DNA of 64,000 nt from Bacteroidia bacterium (GTDB lineage Bacteria; Bacteroidota; Bacteroidia; Chitinophagales; Saprospiraceae). The notes beneath the pieces were generated by a model. That model was given only the letters and a program-made list of their open reading frames with translations, ran no database searches and was not told where the DNA came from. The position numbers and the translations under genes were made by a program. This document shows, piece by piece, positions 7,678 through 16,704 of this stretch. Location: assembly GCA_030430845.1 (NCBI GenBank), contig JAUIKE010000009.1, positions 21,222-85,221 on the forward strand. Direction: 5' to 3'. Each line of letters starts with the position of its first letter. The first letter of the stretch is position 1.

Positions 7678-8748
7678 ATGAACGCTCTGCATAATGAAAT
7701 CGCCTTCGATTTTTCGCTACCCAAACTACTGGAATGTGCCCGACCCACCGAAGTCAGAGGAATCACCCGGGATGGCGTCCGACTCATGGTCAGCCGTCGC
7801 TCAAACGATCGGATCCATCACAACCGGTTCTCTGAAATCGGCCAATTTCTAAAGGAAGGGGATGTGCTGATCATCAATACTTCCGGCACCATGAATGCCG
7901 CCATCCCGACCCGGCTTCCTAACGGACAGGAAGCCAGGATACATTTATCAACAAAACTTTCACAGGAAGAATGGCTGGTGGAAATTCGGCAGGTGATCGG
8001 CCACAAAACCAAGCGGTTCAAAGGCCTTAAGGAAGGAGCATTTTTTTCCCTACCCCAAGGAGCTAAAGCAAAAATCACCGCCCCTTTTTACCAAAATAAA
8101 AAGGAGCGGGATCATATACAATTGTGGAAAGCCCGGTTTTTCCTAAATGAACTCATGGAAGATTATTTGGAAAAAAACGGTCATCCCATTCAATACGGGA
8201 ATCTGGATAAAAAATATCCGCCGGCTTTTTACCAAACGGTTTTTGCCGATGAAAAGGGCAGTGCTGAAATGCCCTCGGCAGGGCGGGCCTTCACCCCTAA
8301 ATTAGTCACCCAACTCATGGTCAAAGGTGTTCAGTTTGCACCGGTGGTGTTGCATACCGGCGTATCCAGCCTGGAAATCGGCGAAAAACCCTACCCGGAA
8401 TATTACCGGGTACCGCTCTTTTCGGCCAGTTTGATTAACCGGGCCCGGGAAGAAGATCGGCGTATCATAGCCGTGGGTACGACTGCCATCCGAGCCGTGG
8501 AGTCCAGTCTGGATGAGAATACGGGTAGGGTCATACCTTCAGAAGGCATGACGGAGCTATACATCACTCCCGGTCGGGGTTTGAAAGTCGTGAATGCTAT
8601 GCTCACCGGCTTTCATGAACCGAAGGCCTCTCATTTGCTGATGCTGGAAGCCCTGGCGAGTCGGAGGCATTTGGTGAAAGCCTATGAGGCGGCTATTGAG
8701 AAGAAGTATCAGTGGCATGAGTTTGGGGATTTGCATTTGATTGTGTGA
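7678..8748 (+). CDS. QueA-like S-adenosylmethionine:tRNA ribosyltransferase-isomerase family protein
   Basis: A 356-residue protein with the overall layout of QueA, the enzyme that transfers and isomerises ribose from SAM to preQ1-tRNA in queuosine synthesis. Family-like blocks include FSEIGQFLKEGDVLIINTSG (compare the DLVxNDTRV region of QueA), SAEMPSAGRAFTPKL (compare GSVAAPTAGLHFT), VQFAPVVLHTGVSSLEIG, GTTAIRAVESSL and AMLTGFHEPKASHLLML. It departs from canonical QueA at important sites: NDTRV is replaced by NTSGT and PTAGLHFT by PSAGRAFT. It may therefore be a paralogue with another substrate. It is probably in an operon with the upstream SDR, not with other queuosine genes. Confidence 0.75.
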   Translation: MNALHNEIAFDFSLPKLLECARPTEVRGITRDGVRLMVSRRSNDRIHHNRFSEIGQFLKEGDVLIINTSGTMNAAIPTRLPNGQEARIHLSTKLSQEEWLVEIRQVIGHKTKRFKGLKEGAFFSLPQGAKAKITAPFYQNKKERDHIQLWKARFFLNELMEDYLEKNGHPIQYGNLDKKYPPAFYQTVFADEKGSAEMPSAGRAFTPKLVTQLMVKGVQFAPVVLHTGVSSLEIGEKPYPEYYRVPLFSASLINRAREEDRRIIAVGTTAIRAVESSLDENTGRVIPSEGMTELYITPGRGLKVVNAMLTGFHEPKASHLLMLEALASRRHLVKAYEAAIEKKYQWHEFGDLHLIV

Positions 8749-8757
8749 AAAAAAAAG

Positions 8758-8784
8758 GTGTATGCATCCTCTGGATGCACACAC
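8758..8784. terminator. Bidirectional terminator-like hairpin
   Basis: A 12-bp stem with one mismatch (GTGTATGCATCC / GGATGCACACAC) lies between the convergent QueA-like and SGNH genes, preceded on the + strand by an A9 run. It probably ends both transcripts. Confidence 0.6.
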
Positions 8785-8817
8785 TTCAAAACTTACTAAA
8801 GTTATAATGGATTGATT

Positions 8818-10449
8818 TTAATACTCTGGAAAAATTTCTTTGAAAGCTTTGTCGGCTATTGCTTTGTATCCTTTTTTATTGGGATGCACAACTCCTCTTA
8901 TATCTCCTTGTAAAGATTTTGATTCATCTTTAAGCAATACCATTCTTCCTGATTGACAAATCGCATGTCCCACAAACACCTTTTCACAATCTATTACATT
9001 CCATCCTTCCCGCCTTCCGAAGGAGGTAACACGCAAATTCAGAGGCTTGATTAAATTGTTTCTGGAATGTTTTTGTTCTTTTCTTCCTACTTCCAGCGTT
9101 CTGCTGGTAAATCTAGTCACATCCCTCCCCAGGTTAGTTAATACTGGTCCAGGACAAACGTCAGAATCATTGCCAGGAGCAATCAGAAAAGGATCAGGGT
9201 AGGTTATGATATAAATGTTGCTATTGGGGATACCATATCTATTAAATTCATCAGAAAGCCTATCATAGGCGTAGCTCAGTCCATCTAGTCCTTCAAGCCG
9301 TTTCCAGTTATCTTCTCTGAGAATGTTGGCAATTTTTAAAACAATAGACCCTGCATTTTTAAATTTGCTGTCAGACCAGTTTCCTGTTTTAATGGCTCTT
9401 TCAATATCCTTTCGTTCTGGTCCTATAACGATGGTATTTCTCAAAATTGGCTCTCTTACTATATATGATGCTATAGCATTTGCTAAGCCCGCATCGTTTC
9501 CTCCAATAGACATCACTACCTTATCGACCTTTCTGGGGCCGATGATATCCGCCATTTTTTTTAATTGATTAAATACCCAGTCGACAGTTGCACCTGACTC
9601 TGCCAGATTGATATAGGTAACCGATGTGCGAGTACTAAATTTCTCAGCTTTTTGAGCCACTATACTACCCCAAGTATAAGACGACCGATGAAAAATCCGG
9701 TGGTTGAGTGAAGCTTGACTATTAAAATACCCTTCCCCAATATCTCCCCAGAATTTATCAATGCTCTTCCTATCTGGTGCTCCTTCTCCAGAAGAATAAG
9801 AGTCTCCTAGCTGAACGATAAGAATATCTTCAAGTTTTAAATCAAAAGTTTTCCAGTAAATAGGCTGTTTATTGGGATAGACTCTTGCTAATTCTACGGT
9901 CCATTCCCCTTCGAAAAGGTCAACATAAATTCTAGGGGACAATGAATACAGCACAATCTTTTCAGCATCTATGGTTGCGTCGAGATTGAAATAGTCTGTT
10001 CCTAATTCAGCCTGGACGGATTCCAATTCCTCGACTGAAATACTCCCTCTAATTGGAATTGCTTGTGGAGAATTGGGCATAGGGAGTGTATTTATCTTTT
10101 GAACAACAGAACTGGCGCTTTTAGGCCTAAATGTCCACCGCCAAGGCCCTTTTAAGTTAAAATAATCTGCCTCCTTTTTATTGAATACCGGCCAACTGCT
10201 AGGATAATTGTTTGCCAAATCGATGGCAGTAAGCGTAACTCTTAGTGGAGACAGCACATACTCTTTTGAATTGGGCATATCTACCACCCCATTTCTATTT
10301 TTATCCAAGCCATACCTCGGCTGGATGCTAAATGGCACATTCACATTTGTATGTCCTCCACGACTGTTATTGCCTCCAAATTGGGCATATTGTTCTTGAG
10401 GAAATAAAACGATCAGGACAATTAACAAGGAGACATATTGTAAGTTCAT
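8818..10449 (-). CDS. Exported SGNH/GDSL hydrolase
   Basis: A 543-residue exported esterase-like protein starting at the ATG at 10449 (MNLQYVSLLIVLIVLF is a good signal peptide; a longer TTG start at 10500 would bury it). SGNH blocks are present: block I GDSYSSGEG (Ser about 217), block III SIGGNDAGL (Asn about 318) and block V VVHPNKKGY (His about 522). They place the catalytic triad in the C-terminal two thirds. Before this is a roughly 200-residue N-terminal region with DKNRNGVVD, a calcium-loop-like motif. Relatives cleave acyl or acetyl esters of lipids or polysaccharides; the substrate is unknown. The gene lies 47 bp after the T9SS-exported protein gene and is likely in the same operon. 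Confidence 0.85.
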   Translation of the reverse strand: MNLQYVSLLIVLIVLFPQEQYAQFGGNNSRGGHTNVNVPFSIQPRYGLDKNRNGVVDMPNSKEYVLSPLRVTLTAIDLANNYPSSWPVFNKKEADYFNLKGPWRWTFRPKSASSVVQKINTLPMPNSPQAIPIRGSISVEELESVQAELGTDYFNLDATIDAEKIVLYSLSPRIYVDLFEGEWTVELARVYPNKQPIYWKTFDLKLEDILIVQLGDSYSSGEGAPDRKSIDKFWGDIGEGYFNSQASLNHRIFHRSSYTWGSIVAQKAEKFSTRTSVTYINLAESGATVDWVFNQLKKMADIIGPRKVDKVVMSIGGNDAGLANAIASYIVREPILRNTIVIGPERKDIERAIKTGNWSDSKFKNAGSIVLKIANILREDNWKRLEGLDGLSYAYDRLSDEFNRYGIPNSNIYIITYPDPFLIAPGNDSDVCPGPVLTNLGRDVTRFTSRTLEVGRKEQKHSRNNLIKPLNLRVTSFGRREGWNVIDCEKVFVGHAICQSGRMVLLKDESKSLQGDIRGVVHPNKKGYKAIADKAFKEIFPEY

Positions 10450-10496
10450 TGTTATTTTTTTAGAGAGAAAAACTTTGTTTCCACAAGCTCTGGAAG

Positions 10497-12371
10497 TCAA
10501 TGTTGCACTGCGAATCTTTTGACTAAATTACCAGAACCCGTTTCCAGTCTTAGGAAGTAGATTCCATTTGTAAGTCGTGTCAGATCAAACTGAACACGCT
10601 GTTGGTGCTCTTTTGCATGCCCACTACGCCGCAGCACCTGCCCCTGAGCATTGATCACCGAAAGCACCAAGTCAGTAGGCGTTTCAAAGCTAAAGTCTAT
10701 AAAAAGGTGATCAGAAGCAGGGTTGGGGGCCAGGGTCATACTGGAGGAAGGTAATTGAGTTCGCTCCGTATTGGTAGCCTGCTGAGCCTCCACCACCATA
10801 TCCATAACCGGCACAAACCCAAAGTCTGAAGTAGGGAAACCGCCGGCACTGCCGATCAGCCATTCGTTGAAGCCGCTACCCCAGGCTATGGTGCTTTCGG
10901 GTTCGTAGGAGATCTTGTTGTTCATCTGCATACCCAAACTTGCATTGCCACCCAAAAACTCGGCTACGAGAATATACCTTCGACCCGGATTGAGAACGAC
11001 GCCTTCCTCAAAGGTTTCTGCATCCAACAAGCTCACTTCGACCTTATCAAAGAAGCGTTCGTTTCTAAACAGGTACTCGCCTACTCCGCGCAGTATCAGA
11101 CTATTGTCCGAACTGATATCAAATCCACTCCAATCCGGGCCGACCTCAGGTTTGACTTCGTATAATTTGACCGGAACAATGTCAACAATGTTGGTACTGG
11201 CTGACCGGTCAACCGCCATGACGGCTTTAGTAGCCACCAAGGTTTCTGAGCTGTTTGGGGAAGTCGTATATAGGTTCCCCATTTTAAAGGAGCCGTCTCC
11301 CGCTCCCCAGTCAACCGATCCGTAGTAGTCCCCGTAGCTTTTGGAAAAAAGGTTTTCAGTCACTTCAAAAGGCAATTCAGCCACATTACTAGCCGGGGTA
11401 AAATCTTCTTCCCCGCTTATGTATACTTCATAACGAACGGTATACAGCCCGGGGCTCAGATCGTCGGGTACATAAACGCTCGAAAATTCAAAGGGCAGAT
11501 CTTTGATCACACTCAAAAAGGAAGCCTTGGAAACACTATCGACGAAATACGTCTGCCCGAAAGTATCCTGTACGCTGTATTTCAAAACCACCTCTGTCTC
11601 GTCCGTCCGTCCCAGATTCGATACGGTCATTCCGAATTTCAGCGTATCCCCGTTAAGCTGAGAAGCAGGCTGAGCATAGCTGGTTAAGGGATAGCGTACA
11701 TCGGTAATGGCCAGGTCATGCTCCGGCAGTTCGGATAGCTTCACATCATCGATGGCCCAGTAATAGTAATCGCCATCATAGCGGAAGCAAAACTTAAAGT
11801 CAGCTTCTCCGGCAGCATACTCTGTCAGATCAATCGTTTTGACGGAATTATAGTCCTTCGTACCGCCGGAAAAGCTGGAAATATCTTCATTGATCGGCAG
11901 GAATTCCCAACTGAGTCCGCCATCTTTACTCACTCCAATAGAGGTAGAGACGAACAATTTGTATAACTCCTGGTGAAAGCTAAGGGCCACCGTTTGCAAG
12001 TCTGAACAATTGATTACCGGTGAGATGATGTCCGAAACAAAAGGACGTTGAACGGAGCCCTTTCCACTAGCATAATTGTTAGGGCCCACATCAAGGAGCG
12101 CTGCGTCGAAGATCAAAAAACCATTTTGGGCTGTAGGTGATCGAAGGTGGTAAAAATCCAGCCAAAAGTTACTGCCCGGCAGGCCTTCGTTGGTTGCCCA
12201 TTTCCAGGTAGCAAGCTGAGTGGAATCCGGCGTTCCAGAGCTTACCGGGCTATTGGTCCAGTTGTCCGGAATGCCGTTCTCAAAGTCTTCGTATAAAACG
12301 ACTTTTTGACTAAATAATGCAGGTGAGGAGGCTAGTATGAGAGCAAGCGTAAGTGAAAACAAATTTTTCAT
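10497..12371 (-). CDS. T9SS type A sorting-domain surface protein
   Basis: A 624-residue secreted protein starting at 12371 (MKNLFSLTLALILASSPALF signal peptide). The N-terminal half looks like a choice-of-anchor-J/MAM-like jelly roll: it begins LYEDFENGIPDNW and includes YYYWAIDDVKL, typical of this fold. A CARDB-like segment (HDLAITDVRYPL) follows. The last roughly 80 residues (LAPNPASDHLFIDF, then GIYFLRLETGSGNLVKRF) are the type A sorting domain recognised by the type IX secretion system, so the protein is displayed on or released from the cell surface. No enzymatic motif is visible. It precedes the SGNH hydrolase gene, suggesting a shared surface function. Confidence 0.9.
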   Translation of the reverse strand: MKNLFSLTLALILASSPALFSQKVVLYEDFENGIPDNWTNSPVSSGTPDSTQLATWKWATNEGLPGSNFWLDFYHLRSPTAQNGFLIFDAALLDVGPNNYASGKGSVQRPFVSDIISPVINCSDLQTVALSFHQELYKLFVSTSIGVSKDGGLSWEFLPINEDISSFSGGTKDYNSVKTIDLTEYAAGEADFKFCFRYDGDYYYWAIDDVKLSELPEHDLAITDVRYPLTSYAQPASQLNGDTLKFGMTVSNLGRTDETEVVLKYSVQDTFGQTYFVDSVSKASFLSVIKDLPFEFSSVYVPDDLSPGLYTVRYEVYISGEEDFTPASNVAELPFEVTENLFSKSYGDYYGSVDWGAGDGSFKMGNLYTTSPNSSETLVATKAVMAVDRSASTNIVDIVPVKLYEVKPEVGPDWSGFDISSDNSLILRGVGEYLFRNERFFDKVEVSLLDAETFEEGVVLNPGRRYILVAEFLGGNASLGMQMNNKISYEPESTIAWGSGFNEWLIGSAGGFPTSDFGFVPVMDMVVEAQQATNTERTQLPSSSMTLAPNPASDHLFIDFSFETPTDLVLSVINAQGQVLRRSGHAKEHQQRVQFDLTRLTNGIYFLRLETGSGNLVKRFAVQH

Positions 12372-12522
12372 GTTGTATTGGGTTTTATTGTTATCACCCA
12401 ATGTCCACTGCTCCGGTGTAATTCACCTGCATATATCGTTCAATTGCTTGGAGACATGATCTATTTGTTGAAAAAAACTTGGAAACATCATCCAAATTTT
12501 AAAATAAACCACTAATCATCAA

Positions 12523-15500
12523 TCACTTGCGTGTTTCACTAGGAGCATAACCAAAATGGTTTGAAAAAACCCTTGAGAAGTAGGCAGGATCCCTGAATCC
12601 GACAGCGTAAGCCACCTCTGATATAGAAAGGGAAGTACTTTTCAGCATTTCCATGGCTCGTTGCATGCGGTAGGTACGCATGTACTGTGTGGCCGACTGC
12701 CCTGTCAGCGCCTTCAGTTTTCTAAAAACCTGAGATCGACTCATTCCCAGTTCGCGAATAAGGATTGTCACATTAAAATTTTCATTAGAAAGATGCGTCT
12801 CCAGCAGCAACTGGACCTTTCGGATGAAGCGATCTTCAGCATGATCTTTTGAGTGCGGATTAATCTCGAAAGGTAGCGCCTTTTGATAACGTTCCTGGAG
12901 GCGCTTTCTAAGCTTGATCATCTGTTCGAGCCGTACGAATAATTCTTTCTGATTAAAAGGCTTGATTAAATAAGCATCTGCTCCTGTGCCCAAGCCTTCT
13001 ATACGAGCTTTTTCATCGGCCTTTGCGGTTAATAAAATAATAGGAATGTGGCTGGTCAGTTCTTCTTTTTTTAAGGTCTGGCATAGTTCAAATCCGTTTT
13101 TCACAGGCATCATGACATCACTAATAATGAGATCGGGGATATGCTCCAAGGCTTTCTGGATGCCAACTTCGCCATCCTTTGCAAAAATGAGACTGTAGGT
13201 CTCCTCTAAACAAGATTGAAGATATTTTCTCACATCCGAGTTGTCTTCTACAATAAGTACGGTGGGATGGTGCTCATCCTTGTTTTCGGTAACAGAAACC
13301 TCAGCAGTTAATGCCTCAGAGAATTCAGCTGGAGAAGCCTTGCTTGCTACAAATTTCCCCAGGGAAGCTTGCTGTCGGATCGGCAAAAACACCGAAAAGG
13401 TGCTGCCCTCTTTAAGCCGGCTGCTCACCTCAATGGTTCCTCCCATTAATTCCACCAATTCTTTGGCATGGGCAAGGCCAATCCCGGTACCTTCTCCCTT
13501 ACGGGTACTGGCATCATCAACTTGATAAAAGCGGTCAAAAATGTTAGCTAGTTTTTCCTCAGGAATGCCGATTCCGGAGTCTTTTACCTTTACAAGCAAA
13601 TGAGGATTACCTTTTTGTTCTTTTTGTGCAATATGAAAAATGATCTCTCCTCCTTCCGGCGTAAACTTGATCGCATTCGACAACAGATTACTAAAAACGT
13701 CTTGCAGTTTTTCAGGATCATAGTCCATCATTAAAGCTTCCGCCTCTTTATAAGTAACCAGGCGAATATTTTTGCTCTGAGCGAAGGAGTGAAAAGATTC
13801 AGATAGGTATTGCAAAAAGTTCACCACATCCCCCTGGATCAGCTGTAACTTCAAGGCCCCAGCTTCCATTTTGGACAGGTCCAGCATTTGATTGACCAGG
13901 CGGAGCAGCTCCCGACTATTTCTCTGAATGACCTGAACGGCTCCTTCCATTTTTTTGAAGGAGTTTTCGCGGAAATACTTCAAAGACTGCTCGGCCATTC
14001 CCTGAATGACGGTGATGGGCGTCCGGAATTCGTGGGTAATATTGGTGTACAGCCTCGATTTTACTTCATCCAATTCTTTTAACCTATTAGTTTCCGCCAG
14101 TGCTAGTTTTCTGTTCAACTGATAACGATAAAATAAGAATGCCAATAATCCGGCAGTTAAAATATATAAGGTAAATGCCCAAATGGTTTTCCACCAGGGA
14201 GGAAGAATGCGAAAGGAAAAAGAAGCTGCCGCCTCACTCCAAAGTCCATCCCCGTTTTTCGCCATCACCCTGAATGTATAATTACCTGGAGCCAGGTTGG
14301 GGAAGCGTGCAATTCTCTCGTTTTTAACCTCCACCCAGTCTTGCTGAAATCCTTCAAGACGGTAACGGTATTCCACTCCTTCTGGATAATCATATTGCAA
14401 ACCGGCATACTCAATGGCCAGATCATTTTTATAATATGGCAAATGAATGTTTTCTAAATAAATGCCCGAAGGAAACGCTTTATATTCCGGAGCCTGCCGA
14501 AAGGGTTGGTTGTTGATCCACAGATCCTTTATGATGGGAATAGCCTGAGAGGAACTTGGCTTTATTTTTTCCGGAAAAAAACTGAATACTCCTTCTTCCC
14601 CCGCAATATATAATCGTCCCTCTCCATTTTGAAAAAGGCCGGTAACAGCAGCTACTTTTGCCATAGGAAATTGGTTAAACAAAGAAAAGGTCCTGAAGGA
14701 TCCGGTTTCGGGCGAAAATCTAAATATTCCTTCGGGGCTTACCAACCAAAGATGGCCGTTATGATCTTCAGCAATACCGGTTATCCAGGAAGGAGACGGG
14801 CCTCTCTGCTCCAGGTAGTTTTGCTCTACTTCCAGCTTCTCATTTAATTGACTGAGTCCTCCCAGGTAAGCTCCCAGCCAAATGCTGCCGTCTGCCGTCT
14901 CATGCAGATCCAATGCCCCCCCGTTAAAATTGACAAACGACTTTTCGCCGGGAGCATCTAAATTAAATCGATGCAGACCTCTGTTAGTGGAGGCAATTAA
15001 GTATCCATTCTTAGTGACCAGCAGATCATTGATCACTCCAAGGTTAGTATATTCTTCATGCCAGGCTTCATAGGTAAAAGTCCCGGTATCAAATCGGTAG
15101 ATACTCCCATGAGAGGTGCCGCAGAACAGTCCATATTTTTCGGAATAATACAAACTATTGACCCAGTCGTTCTCCAGGTTTTTGTTCGTTCTTACCAGCG
15201 GATACAATTGGAATTGACCGGAGTTGACAGAAAAGCGAATAAGTCCCTGATAGGTCCCGATCCATAAATCATGGTCCTCGCCCTTGATTAATGGAGCAGG
15301 GGTATCAACCGTTCGGGAAGTTCCAGGTAAGGGTAAATTAAATGTTGTTAAGTCTCCTGTGGTAGCAGAACGCCGAAAAAGGATGCTTTCTTTGGTGCTT
15401 AGCCAGAGATTTCCGTTGGCGTCTTCCGTCATGTTTCCCGGGCTGGCCAAACTGCGATCTTCCAGAGGTAGTGGAAAATAATCCTCCGTTTTCCTGAGTA

Positions 15501-16641
15501 GATGAATTTTATACAACTGAGCTCGCCAGGTGCCGACCCATAAATTGCCAAACCGGTCGGGAAAAAGCTTCCAGATATTTCCTTTTTCTTCGGCATCCTC
15601 CGCTACAAGCGGCACGCTTTTTTGCGTAGGAAATGCATTGATTTTTTCATCTTCAGAGATCACATTTTCCAATAAGTAGAGGCCCCGCCCCCAGCTACCC
15701 ACCCATAAATGCCCACGCTCATCTTCATACAATTGTTCGATCCTGGCATCTCCCGGAATTTGATGGTGAACTTCCTGAAAGCTTCCAGATATAGGGTCCC
15801 ATAAGCCCAACAGGTTGGTTTCCTTTCCGGAACTTTGACTCATGCGAGCGGCCACCCAAAGTTGGCCATCTACCCTTTCAGCCAGTACCACCAAGTTCGA
15901 TGCGTCCGGATAATTGTCGAAAACATCTTTGACATCAATCGCATTAAAATATTGACCGTCGCCATTCAGTTTTATCTCATCGATTCCGGGCCCGCCCGAA
16001 TGCCAAAGCGTAGTACTATCCCTTGTGTTTAGCCGGCCGCCCAGCGCCTTTAATACATAGCGGTCAGCGGCTAATTGATGGAGCTGATTGTAAGAGGAGG
16101 AGCTATCCCGGGCCTGAAAAGCCTCGATCTGGTATTGGCCATTTGCCTTTTCGATTTTATTCAGCCCGGAAAGAGTAGACACCCATATATTACCTTGGGG
16201 ATCTTCGGTGATATCCCTGACCCAATCGCTGCATAAACTGCGCGGATTACCTGCTTCGTAAGAAAAATGATGACTAACTTCTTCTTTATGCGGATCAAAA
16301 ACATACAGCCCATCGTTCAAAGTGCCGGCCCAAATTAAACCTGTATGATCCTGATGTAAGATGTATAGAAAGTTATTGTAGACGCCTCTGTCAGAAATAG
16401 TATCCATCAAAAAGGACTCAAATTGGTAGCCGTCATATCGAATCAAGCCGCGGTGAGTAGCCATCCATAAAAAACCTTTTTGTCCCTGAATGATGTCCTT
16501 CACGCTATTTCCAGGTAGTCCGTCTCCGGCGGTATATTGCTCTACGTAGTAAGCCTGGGAGAAAAACTTTTTAGTTTGGGCTTGCAAAAAAGCTGTAGAA
16601 AAAAATAACATGTACAAAAACAAAATCCTCGTACCCAACAC
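12523..16641 (-). CDS. Hybrid two-component system protein (propeller sensor, kinase, receiver, AraC)
   Basis: A 1372-residue HTCS, combining sensor kinase and response regulator in one inner-membrane protein. In order: signal peptide (MLGTRILFLYMLFFSTAFLQ), two-component-propeller repeats about 30-700 (GFLWMATHRGLIRYDG, GLIWAGTLNDGLYVF, GNIWVSTLSGLNKI), Y_Y_Y domain about 745-810 (EYRYRLEGFQQDW), one transmembrane helix near 820-840, HisKA with phospho-acceptor His870 in THEFRTP, HATPase (NLLSNAIKFTPEGG, DSGIGIPEE, GTGIGLAHAKELV), receiver with Asp1175 (IISDVMMPVKNG) and C-terminal AraC HTH (SRSQVFRKLKALTG, VAYAVGFRDPAYFSRVF). Such proteins usually sense a glycan fragment and activate adjacent genes; the nearest downstream genes are the T9SS and SGNH proteins. 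All key residues are present. Confidence 0.95.
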   Translation of the reverse strand: MLGTRILFLYMLFFSTAFLQAQTKKFFSQAYYVEQYTAGDGLPGNSVKDIIQGQKGFLWMATHRGLIRYDGYQFESFLMDTISDRGVYNNFLYILHQDHTGLIWAGTLNDGLYVFDPHKEEVSHHFSYEAGNPRSLCSDWVRDITEDPQGNIWVSTLSGLNKIEKANGQYQIEAFQARDSSSSYNQLHQLAADRYVLKALGGRLNTRDSTTLWHSGGPGIDEIKLNGDGQYFNAIDVKDVFDNYPDASNLVVLAERVDGQLWVAARMSQSSGKETNLLGLWDPISGSFQEVHHQIPGDARIEQLYEDERGHLWVGSWGRGLYLLENVISEDEKINAFPTQKSVPLVAEDAEEKGNIWKLFPDRFGNLWVGTWRAQLYKIHLLRKTEDYFPLPLEDRSLASPGNMTEDANGNLWLSTKESILFRRSATTGDLTTFNLPLPGTSRTVDTPAPLIKGEDHDLWIGTYQGLIRFSVNSGQFQLYPLVRTNKNLENDWVNSLYYSEKYGLFCGTSHGSIYRFDTGTFTYEAWHEEYTNLGVINDLLVTKNGYLIASTNRGLHRFNLDAPGEKSFVNFNGGALDLHETADGSIWLGAYLGGLSQLNEKLEVEQNYLEQRGPSPSWITGIAEDHNGHLWLVSPEGIFRFSPETGSFRTFSLFNQFPMAKVAAVTGLFQNGEGRLYIAGEEGVFSFFPEKIKPSSSQAIPIIKDLWINNQPFRQAPEYKAFPSGIYLENIHLPYYKNDLAIEYAGLQYDYPEGVEYRYRLEGFQQDWVEVKNERIARFPNLAPGNYTFRVMAKNGDGLWSEAAASFSFRILPPWWKTIWAFTLYILTAGLLAFLFYRYQLNRKLALAETNRLKELDEVKSRLYTNITHEFRTPITVIQGMAEQSLKYFRENSFKKMEGAVQVIQRNSRELLRLVNQMLDLSKMEAGALKLQLIQGDVVNFLQYLSESFHSFAQSKNIRLVTYKEAEALMMDYDPEKLQDVFSNLLSNAIKFTPEGGEIIFHIAQKEQKGNPHLLVKVKDSGIGIPEEKLANIFDRFYQVDDASTRKGEGTGIGLAHAKELVELMGGTIEVSSRLKEGSTFSVFLPIRQQASLGKFVASKASPAEFSEALTAEVSVTENKDEHHPTVLIVEDNSDVRKYLQSCLEETYSLIFAKDGEVGIQKALEHIPDLIISDVMMPVKNGFELCQTLKKEELTSHIPIILLTAKADEKARIEGLGTGADAYLIKPFNQKELFVRLEQMIKLRKRLQERYQKALPFEINPHSKDHAEDRFIRKVQLLLETHLSNENFNVTILIRELGMSRSQVFRKLKALTGQSATQYMRTYRMQRAMEMLKSTSLSISEVAYAVGFRDPAYFSRVFSNHFGYAPSETRK

Positions 16642-16704
16642 ATTAATTTTTTCTTAAAAATAGTAATTTTTACTATGTCTGAAAAGGAGGAATTTAAACA
16701 TGCT

